A stretch of DNA of 64,000 bases from Cylindrotheca closterium (lineage: Eukaryota > Bacillariophyta > Bacillariophyceae > Bacillariales > Bacillariaceae), in the NCBI GenBank assembly GCA_933822405.4, contig CAKOGP040000779.1, positions 386,291-450,290 on the forward strand, written 5' to 3'. This document shows positions 1-10,529 of the stretch, in pieces. Position 1 is the stretch's first letter. Every line of letters begins with the position of its first letter. The notes beneath the pieces are model-generated. The model had not been told where the DNA came from, made no database searches, and was given only the letters and a program-made list of their open reading frames with translations. A program made the position numbers and the translations under genes.

Positions 1-357
1 GAACCGATCAAGTTTCGGTATCCTCCTATACTATTACTATTATTATATAATAGCTACTGTAGATTTAGAATTTAGATTCATTTTATTTTATACACATTAC
101 AAAATAGAAAAAGTCTTGTTCAATCTACTTTAGATTATAGTTGCAGAGGTATGTCGACTACTACTACTTTACAAGAGAAGGAGGAGGGGGTCATTGAAAA
201 TAGAATATTATTCTTACAATCTAATCTAATAGCATAAATAGTGCAGTGTATACAACTGGTGCTTCTGGTGGATCAATTTGGATGAAAGGTGCATCCAATA
301 AAAGGGAGACGGACTGTGACTGACTCGCAAAGCCGTTTGGCAATTTTTCGTTGTTTT
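1..357. other. AT-rich flank downstream of trypsin 1
   Basis: This is AT-rich DNA with short TTA/ATA runs. No credible reading frame or RNA gene is seen. It probably holds the 3' untranslated region of the minus-strand trypsin-like gene that ends at 358. Confidence 0.5.
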
Positions 358-1917
358 TTAAACTCCCTGGTACATTCGTGTGCGATCCGTCAATGGTCTT
401 CTATTATTGTTGACCACAACGCAAGTATTATCCCGGCGACGACATTGCAAGGTTCCGCAACAGTCCGAAGCATACAGACATGTGCCCTGGACCTGGCTAC
501 ATTGTCCACCAAACAAATTGGCAATGGCGTCGGATGGAGCAGTCGATGGTGTCGTGGTAGGTCTGGAAGTGATTGGGCTCAACGTGGGTGGCGCAGTGGT
601 GGCTTCTGGGGTCGGCTCGGGAGTAGGTTCTGGTGTTGGCGCTGGTGTTGGCGCTGGTGTTGGCGCTGGTGTTGGTTCTCTTGTCGGTCCAGGAGTAGGT
701 GCTCGAGTAGGCTCTGGAGTGGGCTCTCTTGTTGGCCCAGGAGTAGGTGGACGAGTAGGTTCTGGTGTTGGCTCTGGAGTAGGTGGACGAGTCGGTCCTG
801 GAGTTGGTGGACGGGTCGGTTGTGGCGTTGGAGGCGGTGTGACTGGTCTGCTGGTAGGCGGTGGTGTGGGAGGTTGTGTTGTCGCAAACGCAACACTGGC
901 ACCACAAAGATCCGAGGTACTGGAAGGACCATAGTTGCAGACAATGTTTTCAATCCAACCGCGAAAGTATGCCACTGATGAATAGACGCCTGGACTATTG
1001 GCTCTGGCACACCCATATCCCCAGGAAACAACTCCGACTTGATATTCGTCGTTGCCCTTCTTGATGAACAAGGGGCCTCCACTGTCGCCTTGGCAACTGT
1101 CTTGACGACCTCCAGCGTATCCAGCACAGATCATGCCATCTTTGATACCGCTGTAGTATTTACTGTAGCATTCCGATTGAGGGATGAATGGAACTTGGAC
1201 CTTATTGAGCACATTCGAGTAGACGGCCTTGTTGCCGGTTTCTGCTTGCTTTCCAAATCCACTGACTTCCAACATGGTTCCAGCACTGATTGTTTTCATC
1301 ATATCGTCATCGGCCAACTTGATAATATTGTTGAGAAAATACTGGGCGTTGTTGTGGTTATCGACGCAGGAATCCAGAGTGATCATGGCAATATCATTTT
1401 GGTTGGTCCGATCATTGTACCGATTGTGGACTTGAACACTTCGGACTTTGGAAAAGTGAAAAGGTTGTCCTCCATTGCCTTCGTAGGGCTTGAAAGCATT
1501 AATGTAAAGCGCGTCAGGGTATCCAGCGCGGCTGCCAGCGACACAATGGGCAGCTGTCAACACATGGCAGTTCGACACCAAACTTCCAGAGCATCCAGCA
1601 AATCGGTAACCGCCTTGGTCAACTAAATGCATCGCAAAACTCGGTTGGGTATCGCTAGCATCCACAGCTTGTCCACCAACAATTCTTGATTGGGGCCTTC
1701 TTGCCGTAAAAGTAGCATCGGTGTCCACAACCTCGTCACTCAAAATCATTGGATCGTCGGCTCCATCGGAAGTAAGGGAATCCCTAATCTTGTCTAAGCC
1801 AGACTGACGATCGTATAGGTTCCGTCTCTCGTCGTTTGCTTCATTCGTAGTCCCTCTCAATTGACTGGCATTCGAGCGGGAGAGAAAAGCGAGAATCAAT
1901 AATCCTAATTTGTACAT
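358..1917 (-). CDS. secreted trypsin-like serine protease with PT-rich tail and knottin-like C-terminus
   Basis: A single-exon protein of 519 aa, probably a secreted endopeptidase cutting after Lys/Arg. Residues 1-18 look like a signal peptide. A propeptide follows up to the activation site R78|IVGG. The S1 catalytic residues are His124 (TAAHC), Asp175 (NDIA) and Ser279 (GDSGGP). Asp273, six residues before Ser279, matches chymotrypsin position 189 and predicts trypsin-type specificity. Residues about 345-465 are a TPxPT-rich linker, probably O-glycosylated. The last part holds six cysteines (473, 480, 486, 487, 492, 499) spaced C-x6-C-x5-CC-x4-C-x6-C, like an inhibitor cystine knot. ATG 1917 starts a leader MYKLxLL shared with the neighbouring trypsin at 3549-4611. 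Family and active site are clear; the tail function is unknown. Confidence 0.93.
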   Translation of the reverse strand: MYKLGLLILAFLSRSNASQLRGTTNEANDERRNLYDRQSGLDKIRDSLTSDGADDPMILSDEVVDTDATFTARRPQSRIVGGQAVDASDTQPSFAMHLVDQGGYRFAGCSGSLVSNCHVLTAAHCVAGSRAGYPDALYINAFKPYEGNGGQPFHFSKVRSVQVHNRYNDRTNQNDIAMITLDSCVDNHNNAQYFLNNIIKLADDDMMKTISAGTMLEVSGFGKQAETGNKAVYSNVLNKVQVPFIPQSECYSKYYSGIKDGMICAGYAGGRQDSCQGDSGGPLFIKKGNDEYQVGVVSWGYGCARANSPGVYSSVAYFRGWIENIVCNYGPSSTSDLCGASVAFATTQPPTPPPTSRPVTPPPTPQPTRPPTPGPTRPPTPEPTPEPTRPPTPGPTREPTPEPTRAPTPGPTREPTPAPTPAPTPAPTPEPTPEPTPEATTAPPTLSPITSRPTTTPSTAPSDAIANLFGGQCSQVQGTCLYASDCCGTLQCRRRDNTCVVVNNNRRPLTDRTRMYQGV

Positions 1918-1936
1918 TTTGCTTCAAGCGGATAAA

Positions 1937-2090
1937 CATCAAAATATGAGATAAAAATATCCGGCTACTTGCGGCTTTGTTCTACTTGTGACAAGGCGCA
2001 AATATTTCCCACATGGTGCGTAACGCCATGAGTGCAGTGCGCCATGATTCAATTTTGGCTGATCGGTGCGCCACCGCGACAAAGCCGTAA
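1937..2090 (-). promoter_or_regulatory. upstream region similar to that of trypsin 2
   Basis: Blocks here recur in the same order upstream of the second minus-strand trypsin (4631-4790): catcaaaatatgagat, then gtgacaaggcgcaaatattt followed by cacatggtgc, then gtgcgcc, ttttggct and a second gtgcgccacc. Similar order and spacing suggest a promoter copied with the gene. No transcription start can be placed. Confidence 0.5.
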
Positions 2091-3548
2091 GAAGATACCT
2101 TCTTCATTGGAATCAAACGAGAAATCAAGCGCCAGGACCTGCAAGTTGCTTACCAAAGAGAACTTGGAACAATAATATCGACAACAACCTAGACAAGAAA
2201 TGATGGTGGACCAGAAGCCAGTGGATGGTTACAGCACCATCCAAAAATGTCCATCACAGAAGGTTGACCAAAAGGTGAGGCGGATTTGGGTTTTCAGTCT
2301 TTACTACACTTGCATCCAACTGTCGGCTCGGCTTGCTCAAAATTATCCCAACTAGCGCGCACTTTCGACTTCTTTAGTCTTTTTGCGAAAATTGACTCCA
2401 TCAACTGCCGAAATTGTGATTTCAAAGGGCATGTCAACGGGACCGATCTATTCAAAGAAAAGTTCCTTGGCTTCGCAATTCTAGAGTATATGGAATGAAA
2501 CTTGCTGCCAGTACGCAAAATCACAAATCAGTGTTGGCGAACGAGACCGGCGATAACAATGATGCGGCCAGTGATACGGCCATGCCAAACAAGTCAGAAA
2601 CGGTCGAGTGCTGGCTGGTTTGAGGTTATCAATCAATATCGGTTCAGTGCACCAATATTCTGGAAAGCATTGAACTTATAAAGGAGAAAAGGATCATGCT
2701 ATTCAGCTTCGCAAATTTGTCTGTCTTCTGACGTTTTGGAATTGATGAGAAGCTTGGGGGCGATGTCGTATATGGCACGAAATGGAGACCGCAACAATCA
2801 GCAATAACAAACAATTGATTCGATAAGACTTCATTATCAGTGGTTGCCTGTGACTTTGCAAAGCCTTCAGGATGATGATTCATTCGACGAGTAAATAGAA
2901 GCATCCAGCATGTGTTGACTTTTAAGATTCGGACTCCATCAAGCTCCGACTATAGTCACTGCACTGCGATCTCACAAACTGCCAACGAGTAAGAAAATAT
3001 TTCCCTGAGTAATGAGAACCCATCTCTTCCAATTTCTTGATTTTTTGCTCGGAACCTAAAGGCTGCAGGTCTCTAGATCCCTTGTTGCATCTTAGTCGCT
3101 GACTGACCATCCAAGTGTAAATATTATCGTAGCCGTGTCTCTTTGCTCCAAGCAATCCACTTCCCTACATCATTTGCCACCGATTAAGCAACTATCCGAA
3201 GTCCAAGGCAAGTCATTACTCGCTTTAAGACCTCTTTTTTTCTGATTTCAGTAGTCAGCTGGAATTGGCAAACTTTCCATTGTAGTTCCTACTGCGTTGC
3301 AGACTATCAATTGATCGAAATATAAGATAGGATATTCGGATTTCGGAATAGCTGTAGATCTCAGATACAGATCGATGTGGTGTATGTACGCTTTGTTGAT
3401 GGGGTCGTCTCAAGAAGATTGTAAGAATATTCATATGTAATCATCTATTATACTAAAGATCTACAGGGTATTGTGTAAATAGCACTGTTGTTGTGCTTCA
3501 TTTCGAAGATTGCCGGGAAAGCTGATGGAGAACTGGACTTTTGGGTAT
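2091..3548. other. intergenic, no gene seen
   Basis: About 1.46 kb between the upstream region of trypsin 1 and the stop codon of trypsin 2. Only short open frames without recognisable domains or paralogues occur here. I see no RNA gene or clear repeat. Confidence 0.5.
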
Positions 3549-4611
3549 CTATCCGGTGATGCCCCTGATCCAATTCGCGTAGGATGCGACCGATGCGTAA
3601 ACTCCTGGGAAACCGGCTCTGGCGCAACCATATCCCCATGAGACGACTCCGACTTGGTATAGATCGGGTCCATTTCTGAAAAACAATGAGCCGCCGCTAT
3701 CGCCCTGGCAAGCATCTCTTGCGCCGTTGGGGTATCCGGCACAGACCATGCCATCTCGGATACCAGTGTAGTACTTGTTCTTGCACTCGTTCGGTGCGAT
3801 GAAGGGAACTTGAACTGAGAGGAGCTCATTCGAATATGGGCCATTTTCCGAAGTCCTTCCAAATCCAGTGGCTTCCAACATGACTCCAGATCGTGGGACC
3901 ACCTGTCGCATGATATTGTCATCAGCCAGCTTCATGATGTTGCTGAGTATACGTTGGTCAGAGACGCAGGTGTCAAGTGTGATGACAGCAATGTCATGTT
4001 GATTGGTGGCGTCATTGTAGCCAGGGTGAATATTGATCGATCGGACGCCCGAAAATTGGGTAGGTTGGCCACCATTGTTGGCAGTATACGGCTTGTAGGC
4101 GCCAATGTAAAGCATATGTGGACGTCCTCGACGATGACCAGCGACACAATGGGCAGCAGTCAAAACATGGCAGCTCGAGATCAAGGATCCAGCACATCCA
4201 CCAAATCGATATCTGAACAAGGTAAAGGCGGGTTAGGTACTGGTGCCGCAGACTATGTTCATCGTGTCGGTCTCAATATTTTACTTACCCTCCTTGATTC
4301 ACGAGAAACATGGCAAAGCTGTTTTGAGCTTGGGCACGTCCACCGCCTACGATTCTTGCTTGAGGTCCTGAAAATGTAGTGTCGTTTGTAGCAAGCATGG
4401 TAGCCTTGATGTCCACAATTTGATCGCTGAGAAAGTCGGGTTCGTCAAAGTTTGGAGTTTCAGGTCCATCGGAAGTAAGGGCGTCTCTGACCTTGTCTAG
4501 ACCAACCTTGCGGCCACCAGCATGACGTCCACGGTTGTGTGCTTCACCTCGTAGTCGGTTTGCCTGAGCACAAGAAATGAAGGCGATAATCAAGAGTGCA
4601 AGTTTGTACAT
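3549..4611 (-). CDS. secreted trypsin-like serine protease (no tail)
   Basis: Two exons, 4611-4289 and 4212-3549, with a 76-bp intron (gtaagt...cag) that splits a Gly codon; 328 aa. Splicing restores NQGGYRFGG, which matches NQ/DQGGYRF in the intronless paralogue at 358-1917. ATG 4611 is used because the in-frame codon three positions upstream is TTG and MYKL matches the paralogue. There is a signal peptide (about 1-17), activation at R86|IVGG, catalytic His129, Asp181 and Ser280, and Asp274 at the specificity position. The chain ends just after the protease domain (WIRGITG), so it lacks the PT-rich and cysteine-rich tail. The intron is absent from paralogue 1, so it was gained or lost after duplication. 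Confidence 0.92.
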
Positions 4612-4630
4612 GTTGTTCAAATCGGATTGG

Positions 4631-4790
4631 CATCAAAAATATGAGATACCTAACTCCGAAAAAGATCTGAATACTTGCTCCATTGGTGGCCATGTGACAA
4701 TGCGCAAATATTTGACACATGGTGCATACCACCATGGGTAAAGTGCGCCCTGAATCCTTTTTGGCTACACAGTGCGCCACCATGGCAAAT
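4631..4790 (-). promoter_or_regulatory. upstream region similar to that of trypsin 1
   Basis: This carries the same ordered blocks as 1937-2090: catcaaaaatatgagata, gtgacaatgcgcaaatattt, cacatggtgc, gtgcgcc, ttttggct, gtgcgccacc. It lies between trypsin 2 and the divergently transcribed small gene at 5072. The rest of 4791-5071 shows nothing I recognise. Confidence 0.5.
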
Positions 4791-5071
4791 CCGCCATGTG
4801 CTTTGGCAAAAGATATGGCTAATGTGGTCTCAAGTTTTGGACCCAACGCGCACTCGAAGATCCAATTATATGCATGCCGTCCTTCCTTCTGGTCGGCAGG
4901 TACCTGTACAAAATACGGATGTCGCAGTGGTGTCAGTGGTGGTGTCAAGGGTGTCACAGTATCTTGATTTGCCGAACTGCAAGTTCGAAGGTATCATGTA
5001 TCATACCAAAGTCATAGTTTTCCTCTTGTGAATTCTTACAGTACAGCGTCTTACTCCTCATCCTCATCATA

Positions 5072-5341
5072 ATGGCTGCCATTGTTCGGGTTTTCACCCT
5101 CCTTGCTCTTTTCCTTGTCCTTGGACTTTCCAATGCTTTCGTTCCAGCCAACCAACCTAGATTCGCTGCTCGCCCTGAGACCAACCTGAACTTTGGATTC
5201 TTGAAAGAACTTGGACTTGAGAAGCCCAGCTGGCTTCCTGACTTTGGAGGGAAAAAGACTGAAACCGAGCCTGAACCTGCTGCCGTCGCAGAGGGTGATG
5301 ACGAGGCTGAAGAGGAAGCTGAAGCACCTGTAGAGGAGTAA
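5072..5341 (+). CDS. small protein with plastid-type bipartite leader and acidic tail
   Basis: An 89-aa protein that I do not recognise. Residues 1-22 form a clear signal peptide, with a predicted cut in SNA|FVP between Ala22 and Phe23. An aromatic residue at +1 is the hallmark of the ASAFAP motif that routes diatom proteins into the complex plastid. The next stretch (ANQPRFAAR) is basic and hydroxylated enough for a transit peptide. The mature part would be only about 50-55 residues: a hydrophobic/aromatic segment (LNFGFLKELGLEKPSWLPDF) followed by a Glu/Ala-rich acidic tail from about 60 to 89. It is divergent from trypsin 2. Plastid location is inference; function is unknown. Confidence 0.72.
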   Translation: MAAIVRVFTLLALFLVLGLSNAFVPANQPRFAARPETNLNFGFLKELGLEKPSWLPDFGGKKTETEPEPAAVAEGDDEAEEEAEAPVEE

Positions 5342-5637
5342 ACAGCAGACGATGTCTTCCATACCGTGTTAGAAGATATGAATCATCTGTTCACGATTCA
5401 ATTACAACTAGAGCACAAGAAAAACAAAATGCATGAAAGGGCCCAAGCAAAAGAAGTGGCTGTCAATTTTGCGACAGCCTAAGACAAGATTAGGTGCTTG
5501 ACCAATAAAAGACAATACGGGAGTGTCATTGCTGAAGCAAACAAGATACAGAAAATTCCTTGAAGGAGCTTGACACAAAAGGCATCACGAACCATAACCT
5601 AGCAAGAATTACATTGCTGAATGTTAGGCCTAGAATA

Positions 5638-7317
5638 TTATACTTCGTTATCCTTTGCGACGGCAGCTCTCTTGGCAGCCGGTTCATCTTCGGACTTGAC
5701 CACGTTATTCGCCCTACGCTTCGGTCCCCAATGCTTCTCTGGGTTTCGAGGAAATCTTGCCACCTTATCCGTTCCCTTCATTGACTGAGGAACGGAAAAA
5801 TCGACCGAAATGGTTGATTCCTCGGCCAAAATCATCTGAGCTGGACTACCGTCGACCGGTTGCTTCTTGGGTGGATTCTCCTTTGCCCATGCTCTCATGA
5901 TATCCCAAATAACACCGTTGGGTGCATCCGTCTTGAGTGCTTGGGGTTCCTTGTGGTATCCACTCACTTGAAAACCAGCGTTGATGATTGCCGCCTTCAT
6001 GGTCTTCAATGGTGGGCTGTTGACGCCAAGGCTGCGGCACAAATCTGGAATGGTATGATACAAGGGTGTGTCAATCTCTTCGGAAACTGAAGTCAACAAT
6101 CCAATCAACCGCTTCCGGGTGGCAATCATTTCCATTTTGGGTGAGGAGCCACTCTTGTGCGAGAGTCTTTCCAGAGCTGTCTTTATCACATTTTGGTCGT
6201 GGAGTTTCCCAAGCCAAATGGGACCTCCCACCTTGAAGGGAGCTCCAGTCTGCGGACACGAACCTGGATCCAACCTTATCGATTGATACACACTCTTTTT
6301 CTTGCCACCCATTTGTCCATGTGGCAGAGTGACGAAAGTGGAACATTTCGTCGATTGATAGACGTGGCCAATGTTCAATGATAAATCAGTGACACCTTTC
6401 TTGTCATCGCAGACTTCGACAAAGACTCGGACATAGAATGCCATGCCCACACTCAAGACGGGCCGAATGGTCCTTCCATAGCGGGCTGCAGAAACTGAAA
6501 TCGTGTGAAGTAGAAGTCGCAGGGCCATTTCCTGCAGGTACTTTGCGGATTGAATGGGAAGGCCCGCATATCGGCCGTAGGCTGTCTCCGGGTGAGATCC
6601 GCCAAGGGCAGCCATGTCGGTGCATGTGACACACAAGAGACCGCCACTTTCTACACCTTGGACGGCCCCATCCAAGAACGGCGCCGCACTGCCGTAAGGG
6701 TCCAGATCAATGACGTCCCACATTGGTTGTTGTTTCTTTTGAGTTGGTGTCAGTATAGATGCCGTATTCGGCCGCCTCGCCATGTACATTTCGTGGGTAG
6801 CATCCCCATGGTTGATGCAAATACCGTGTTCGCGTTCAGCGTTACTCTCCAACAAAATATCCTCAAGCTTATTGTTTTCGATATTGCCCCTTGCTCTTTG
6901 TACAGCTGCTTCTTCGAGATCATTGATCGTGACATGCTTGACTCCAGCAATCTCATTCCAATATCGAACAGATCTTAGACCTGATGCTGCCAAGGCTTCA
7001 AAGATAGTCACACCATCCTCAGCTCTCGTCTTCAAGAGCTCATCAATATCGATACTATTCTCAAACTCTGTCAATAACTTTTCTTTTTCCTCCTTGGATA
7101 GCTCTTCCTTGTTGAGCTCCTTTCGTTTTTTCTTCACGGCACGACGAATGGCACGTCTCTCGGCATACAAACTAATCATCAGAATACTCAAATCCCTATT
7201 CTGAACCTGGACAGGATTGTAAAAGACAGTAGACTCTTGATCGGCAGGAAAGCTCATGATTGCAGAGCCTTCCGTGATGGACGTTACTTCGGTCTTGGTG
7301 TCGGAATCATCGGTCAT
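5638..7317 (-). CDS. TRM1: tRNA (guanine26-N2)-dimethyltransferase
   Basis: A 559-aa protein from ATG 7317. TRM1 makes N2,N2-dimethylguanosine at position 26 of tRNAs using S-adenosylmethionine, in the nucleus and in many organisms also in mitochondria. Visible signatures are the N-terminal FYNPVQVQNRDLS motif, the SAM-binding segment FEALAASGLRSVRYW (about 106-120), the catalytic DLDPYGS (204-210) and SHPETAYGRYAG. The C-terminus is Lys/Arg-rich (GPKRRANN...AAKRAA), possibly nuclear. The open frame continues 54 codons upstream of this ATG without another ATG, through a basic, hydroxylated stretch (YLTRRLWTPNRSSVGSIFAS) resembling a mitochondrial presequence, so a longer isoform from a non-ATG start or an upstream exon is possible. 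It is divergent from the trypsin at 7809. Confidence 0.95.
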   Translation of the reverse strand: MTDDSDTKTEVTSITEGSAIMSFPADQESTVFYNPVQVQNRDLSILMISLYAERRAIRRAVKKKRKELNKEELSKEEKEKLLTEFENSIDIDELLKTRAEDGVTIFEALAASGLRSVRYWNEIAGVKHVTINDLEEAAVQRARGNIENNKLEDILLESNAEREHGICINHGDATHEMYMARRPNTASILTPTQKKQQPMWDVIDLDPYGSAAPFLDGAVQGVESGGLLCVTCTDMAALGGSHPETAYGRYAGLPIQSAKYLQEMALRLLLHTISVSAARYGRTIRPVLSVGMAFYVRVFVEVCDDKKGVTDLSLNIGHVYQSTKCSTFVTLPHGQMGGKKKSVYQSIRLDPGSCPQTGAPFKVGGPIWLGKLHDQNVIKTALERLSHKSGSSPKMEMIATRKRLIGLLTSVSEEIDTPLYHTIPDLCRSLGVNSPPLKTMKAAIINAGFQVSGYHKEPQALKTDAPNGVIWDIMRAWAKENPPKKQPVDGSPAQMILAEESTISVDFSVPQSMKGTDKVARFPRNPEKHWGPKRRANNVVKSEDEPAAKRAAVAKDNEV

Positions 7318-7557
7318 GTCGGATGAAAATTGAGATGCGAAAATACTACCGACAGAGCTTCTATTGGGAGTCCAAAGGCGACGAGTGAGATATTTTGGGA
7401 TTGATGAAAGAATGGTGATTGTGATTGAAGAAGTTTCTTCGATGTGTGCTTCTTGATGTCTTTTCTGGCTCTGTCGCACAAGCGGTGTCTGTTATTATAT
7501 TTCTTTTGTTGGTAAATAATCGATCCAACAGATCAATGGTCACATGTAGATGGTCAG

Positions 7558-7570
7558 ACGTCAGACGTCA
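7558..7570. promoter_or_regulatory. tandem ACGTCA (CRE-like) motifs in a divergent promoter
   Basis: ACGTCA occurs twice, seven bases apart, at 7558-7563 and 7565-7570, and TGACGT is at 7790-7795, 14 bases upstream of the trypsin 3 ATG. The 491-bp space between TRM1 (minus) and trypsin 3 (plus) must hold both promoters. ACGTCA/TGACGT are bZIP sites, described in diatoms as CO2/cAMP-responsive elements. Function here is inference from the motif. Confidence 0.35.
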
Positions 7571-7808
7571 ACCATGATGCTCTGGTTGGCAGACAGGCGG
7601 CAGGTCAGCGAGCAAGCACATGTTGAGTTTAACGTCTAGAGGCTCACAGGCTTGATTTGCTAAGTAAAATAGTCGGCGACGGTGACCAAGAAGATTCTCG
7701 AAAAACTGGCGATGCGGAGTCACATTTTGATGGAAGCTTCCACACCGACAATAAGATACCAATGCTCCATCGACAGTTTCGTCAACGCTTGACGTAGCTC
7801 CATAAGCA

Positions 7809-9914
7809 ATGAGTCGTCGAAGTATATTCATAACACTCGGTGTTCTCGCCCTGTCAGAAACAGCACGAAGTAATCAACTACGAGGATATCTACGGAATGA
7901 TCGTCACGACCACGTGAAGCCAACAAGCAAGAGTGATGAAAATTTCATCCCCTTTGACAATGACGAAAAGGACGCGAAGTCGGTTGCAGTAAAGAAAGGT
8001 CAGGCTCGAATAGTTGGTGGAACTACAGCCCCTATACAGCCTAACTTCGTCATGAATCTTGCCATAACCGAAAATGGGTTCAAGTTTGGAGGTTGCGGCG
8101 GTACCCTCATCTCCAGGTGTCATGTCTTGACCGCCGCACATTGCGTGACCGAAAGTGGACTGAATGCGGCAAATGCTTTATATATAAATGCATACAAACC
8201 ATCCGCAAACAACGATCAGATTCCATTCCATTTTTCTTCTGTGGGAAGCATCACCGTTCATCCCAACTACGATAGCGAATGGTCTTCGACTAACGATGAC
8301 ATTGCAGTCATCGGACTGTCGTCATGTGTTGACGAACATCCTTTCAAAGAATTCTTCCTACAAAGTATAATGCGCCTGGCGGATTATGGATTCATGGTCA
8401 AAATGTACGAAGGAAGACCAGTTCGACTTTCCGGTTTTGGACGAAAATCACAGGATCCAGGTTCGACATTCTCTTCGGTTCTTCAAAGCGTGGAGGTGCC
8501 GTACATTTCCAACGAAATGTGTAAGGAGAGATTCTATGGCGAGCATCTTCATCGTGACGAAGTTTGTGCTGGGCGCTGGGATGGTGGAAAGGACGCTTGT
8601 CAAGGGTGAGTTTTGAGGAGTGGTGGTGTTGTTCATTTTTCCTTACGCTGAGCATAGGTGAGCGGTTGCTAATGATTGGATGTATTTTTCGATATATTTT
8701 TCATGAACAGAGATTCTGGAGGCCCAATGTTTGTCGAAGAAGGCAATGTTCAAACCCAAATTGGCGTTATCAGTTGGGGGCAGGGTTGTGGCGAGCCAAA
8801 GAAACCAGGCGTGTACGCCTCCGTCGCATTTCATCATAGTTTCATCATGGATGTTGTTTGCGAAACCTTGAACACAGAGGAAATCTGCAAGAATCACCCA
8901 TCCTACGTGCCGCTAACACCATCCCCATCCAGGATTCCTTCAGCGGCACCCTTCGAATCACCATCTGAAGCTCCTTCGTCAGACCCTTCTCAATCCTTTG
9001 CTCCATCCGATTCACCGTCAGCAAATCCATCCAGTATTCCTTCGGCAGCGCCATCAACACATTCGAATGCCCCTTCGGTAGAACCATCGCACACTTCATC
9101 TGAGATGCCTTCTGAAGCTCCTTCTGTTTCCCCTTCGAAGAGTACTTTGGCTCCGTCCGATTCGCCATCAGTACATCCATCGAGCAGTGCTTCAGCAGCG
9201 CCATCGGCCACCCAATCTAACGTTCCTTCGGTAACTCTGTTGCAATTTTCATCTGAAACGCCTCCTGGAGCTCCTTCAGTGGCCCCTTTTACGAATACTT
9301 CGGCACCGTCTGATTCACCATCACTGACGCCATCTGTGGTCCCATCAGACATGCCCTCCTTAACTCCGTCGACGCAACCTCCAGTTTCAGAATCAAGGTT
9401 TTTTTCAGAAATTATGCACTCCTCATCAGAACCAATTGATGCACCGACTAGCAAACTATCACAATCTTCATCTGAGATGCCTTCTGGAGCTCCTTCTATT
9501 GCCCCTTCTAAGAGTATCTTGGCTCCGTCCGATTCACCATCACTGACGCCATCAGTGGTCCCATCAGACATGCCCTCCTTGGTTCCATCGCAATTCCCAG
9601 TCTCAGAATCAAGGCTGTCTCCAGAAATTGTGGACTCCTCGCCAATCGATGCACCGACTAGCAAACCATCAAAATTTTCATCTGGATTTCTGATAAGACC
9701 AGCAAATGCACCACAGTCATGCCGCGGAATTTGCTACGAACCCTGGTCCTTCACCATGAAGAATCCAAATGAAACAGTCATCTTGCCCAACGGCACTGAA
9801 CATCCCTGCTTTTTGATCGATTCCGTACTAAAGATGCAACAGGAAGACACCGAAAATAATTTGTGTATCAAACAAGCCCTGGAAGCACGGAATGCTGGCT
9901 GCAAATGTGAATAG
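7809..9914 (+). CDS. secreted trypsin-like serine protease with long PSxxPS tail
   Basis: Two exons, 7809-8605 and 8711-9914 (105-bp intron, gtgagt...cag), 666 aa. The junction splits the Gly codon of CQG|DSGGP, rebuilding the active site exactly. There is a signal-like N-terminus (about 1-20), activation at R67|IVGG, catalytic His111, Asp164 and Ser268, and Asp262 at the trypsin specificity position. From about residue 330 the protein is a Ser/Pro/Ala-rich, PSxxPS-type repeat region of roughly 240 residues, common in diatom surface proteins and likely glycosylated. The last 65 residues form a separate Cys-containing module (SCRGICYEPW...CFLID...CIKQA...GCKCE). Its tail differs completely from that of the trypsin at 358, so the protease domains were joined to different surface modules. 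Confidence 0.9.
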
Positions 9915-10529
9915 CTTCCACCAATTTACATGCATGTATAGAACTGTTCAAATGTTTCAATGGGTTCAACTGCCTGTACCATGATGAACAACTGTTCGAA
10001 GTTCACTACAGTATATATTACTGTATAGCACATCGTCTATACTGTGACATATTTTCATTCGCCATACGTTTTCGCCATATCTCTCTCGCCATAAAATACA
10101 GTCAGTCCGCCCACTCGGAGTTTCGTTCCACACGTTATTTTCCATGCTTTCGGAAAAATAGCAGCACTATGAGCCGCGTTTCACACCATATTTTCCATTT
10201 TTATTTATGGTTTCAGAAAAATAGCAGCACCATGGTGCGTTGACCGTGAAGAGTTAGTGCGTTGATCATCGTATTTACACTAGCGTGCTGCGCAATTTCG
10301 ACTTCAACCACGTAATGAATCACTCTCACGACATTTTTTGCTCGCGATTCCCTAAATGAATCTGACCGGCGTGTCGCATGCCATGGATCCAAGCGTTGCG
10401 CAACTCCACAATTTCGAAAGTTTGGAAATTTGCAATTCCCATATTTTCGAAAAATTCGAACTTCCCAAAGGAGTACCATAGCCATTCAAATTAGCCTATC
10501 GACCTTCAAAGCAAAAACACAAGTAAATC
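9915..10529. other. intergenic with a short direct repeat
   Basis: 615 bp without a credible gene. The segment tttcggaaaaatagcagcac at 10148 recurs at 10211 as tttcagaaaaatagcagcac, extending to 22 of 24 identical bases (10148-10171 and 10211-10234), period 63. The heptamer cgccata occurs three times near 10060-10095. No function is assigned. Confidence 0.45.

Noticed and set aside
289..978. Long plus-strand frames opposite the PT-rich tail of trypsin 1 (Val/Gly- or Trp/Arg-rich)
   Set aside because: They are the antisense reading of the TPxPT repeat; low-complexity repeats keep several frames open by chance.
8990..9664. 224-codon minus-strand frame opposite the PSxxPS tail of trypsin 3
   Set aside because: Antisense of a Ser/Pro repeat, repetitive Gly/Asp/Ser translation and no domain.
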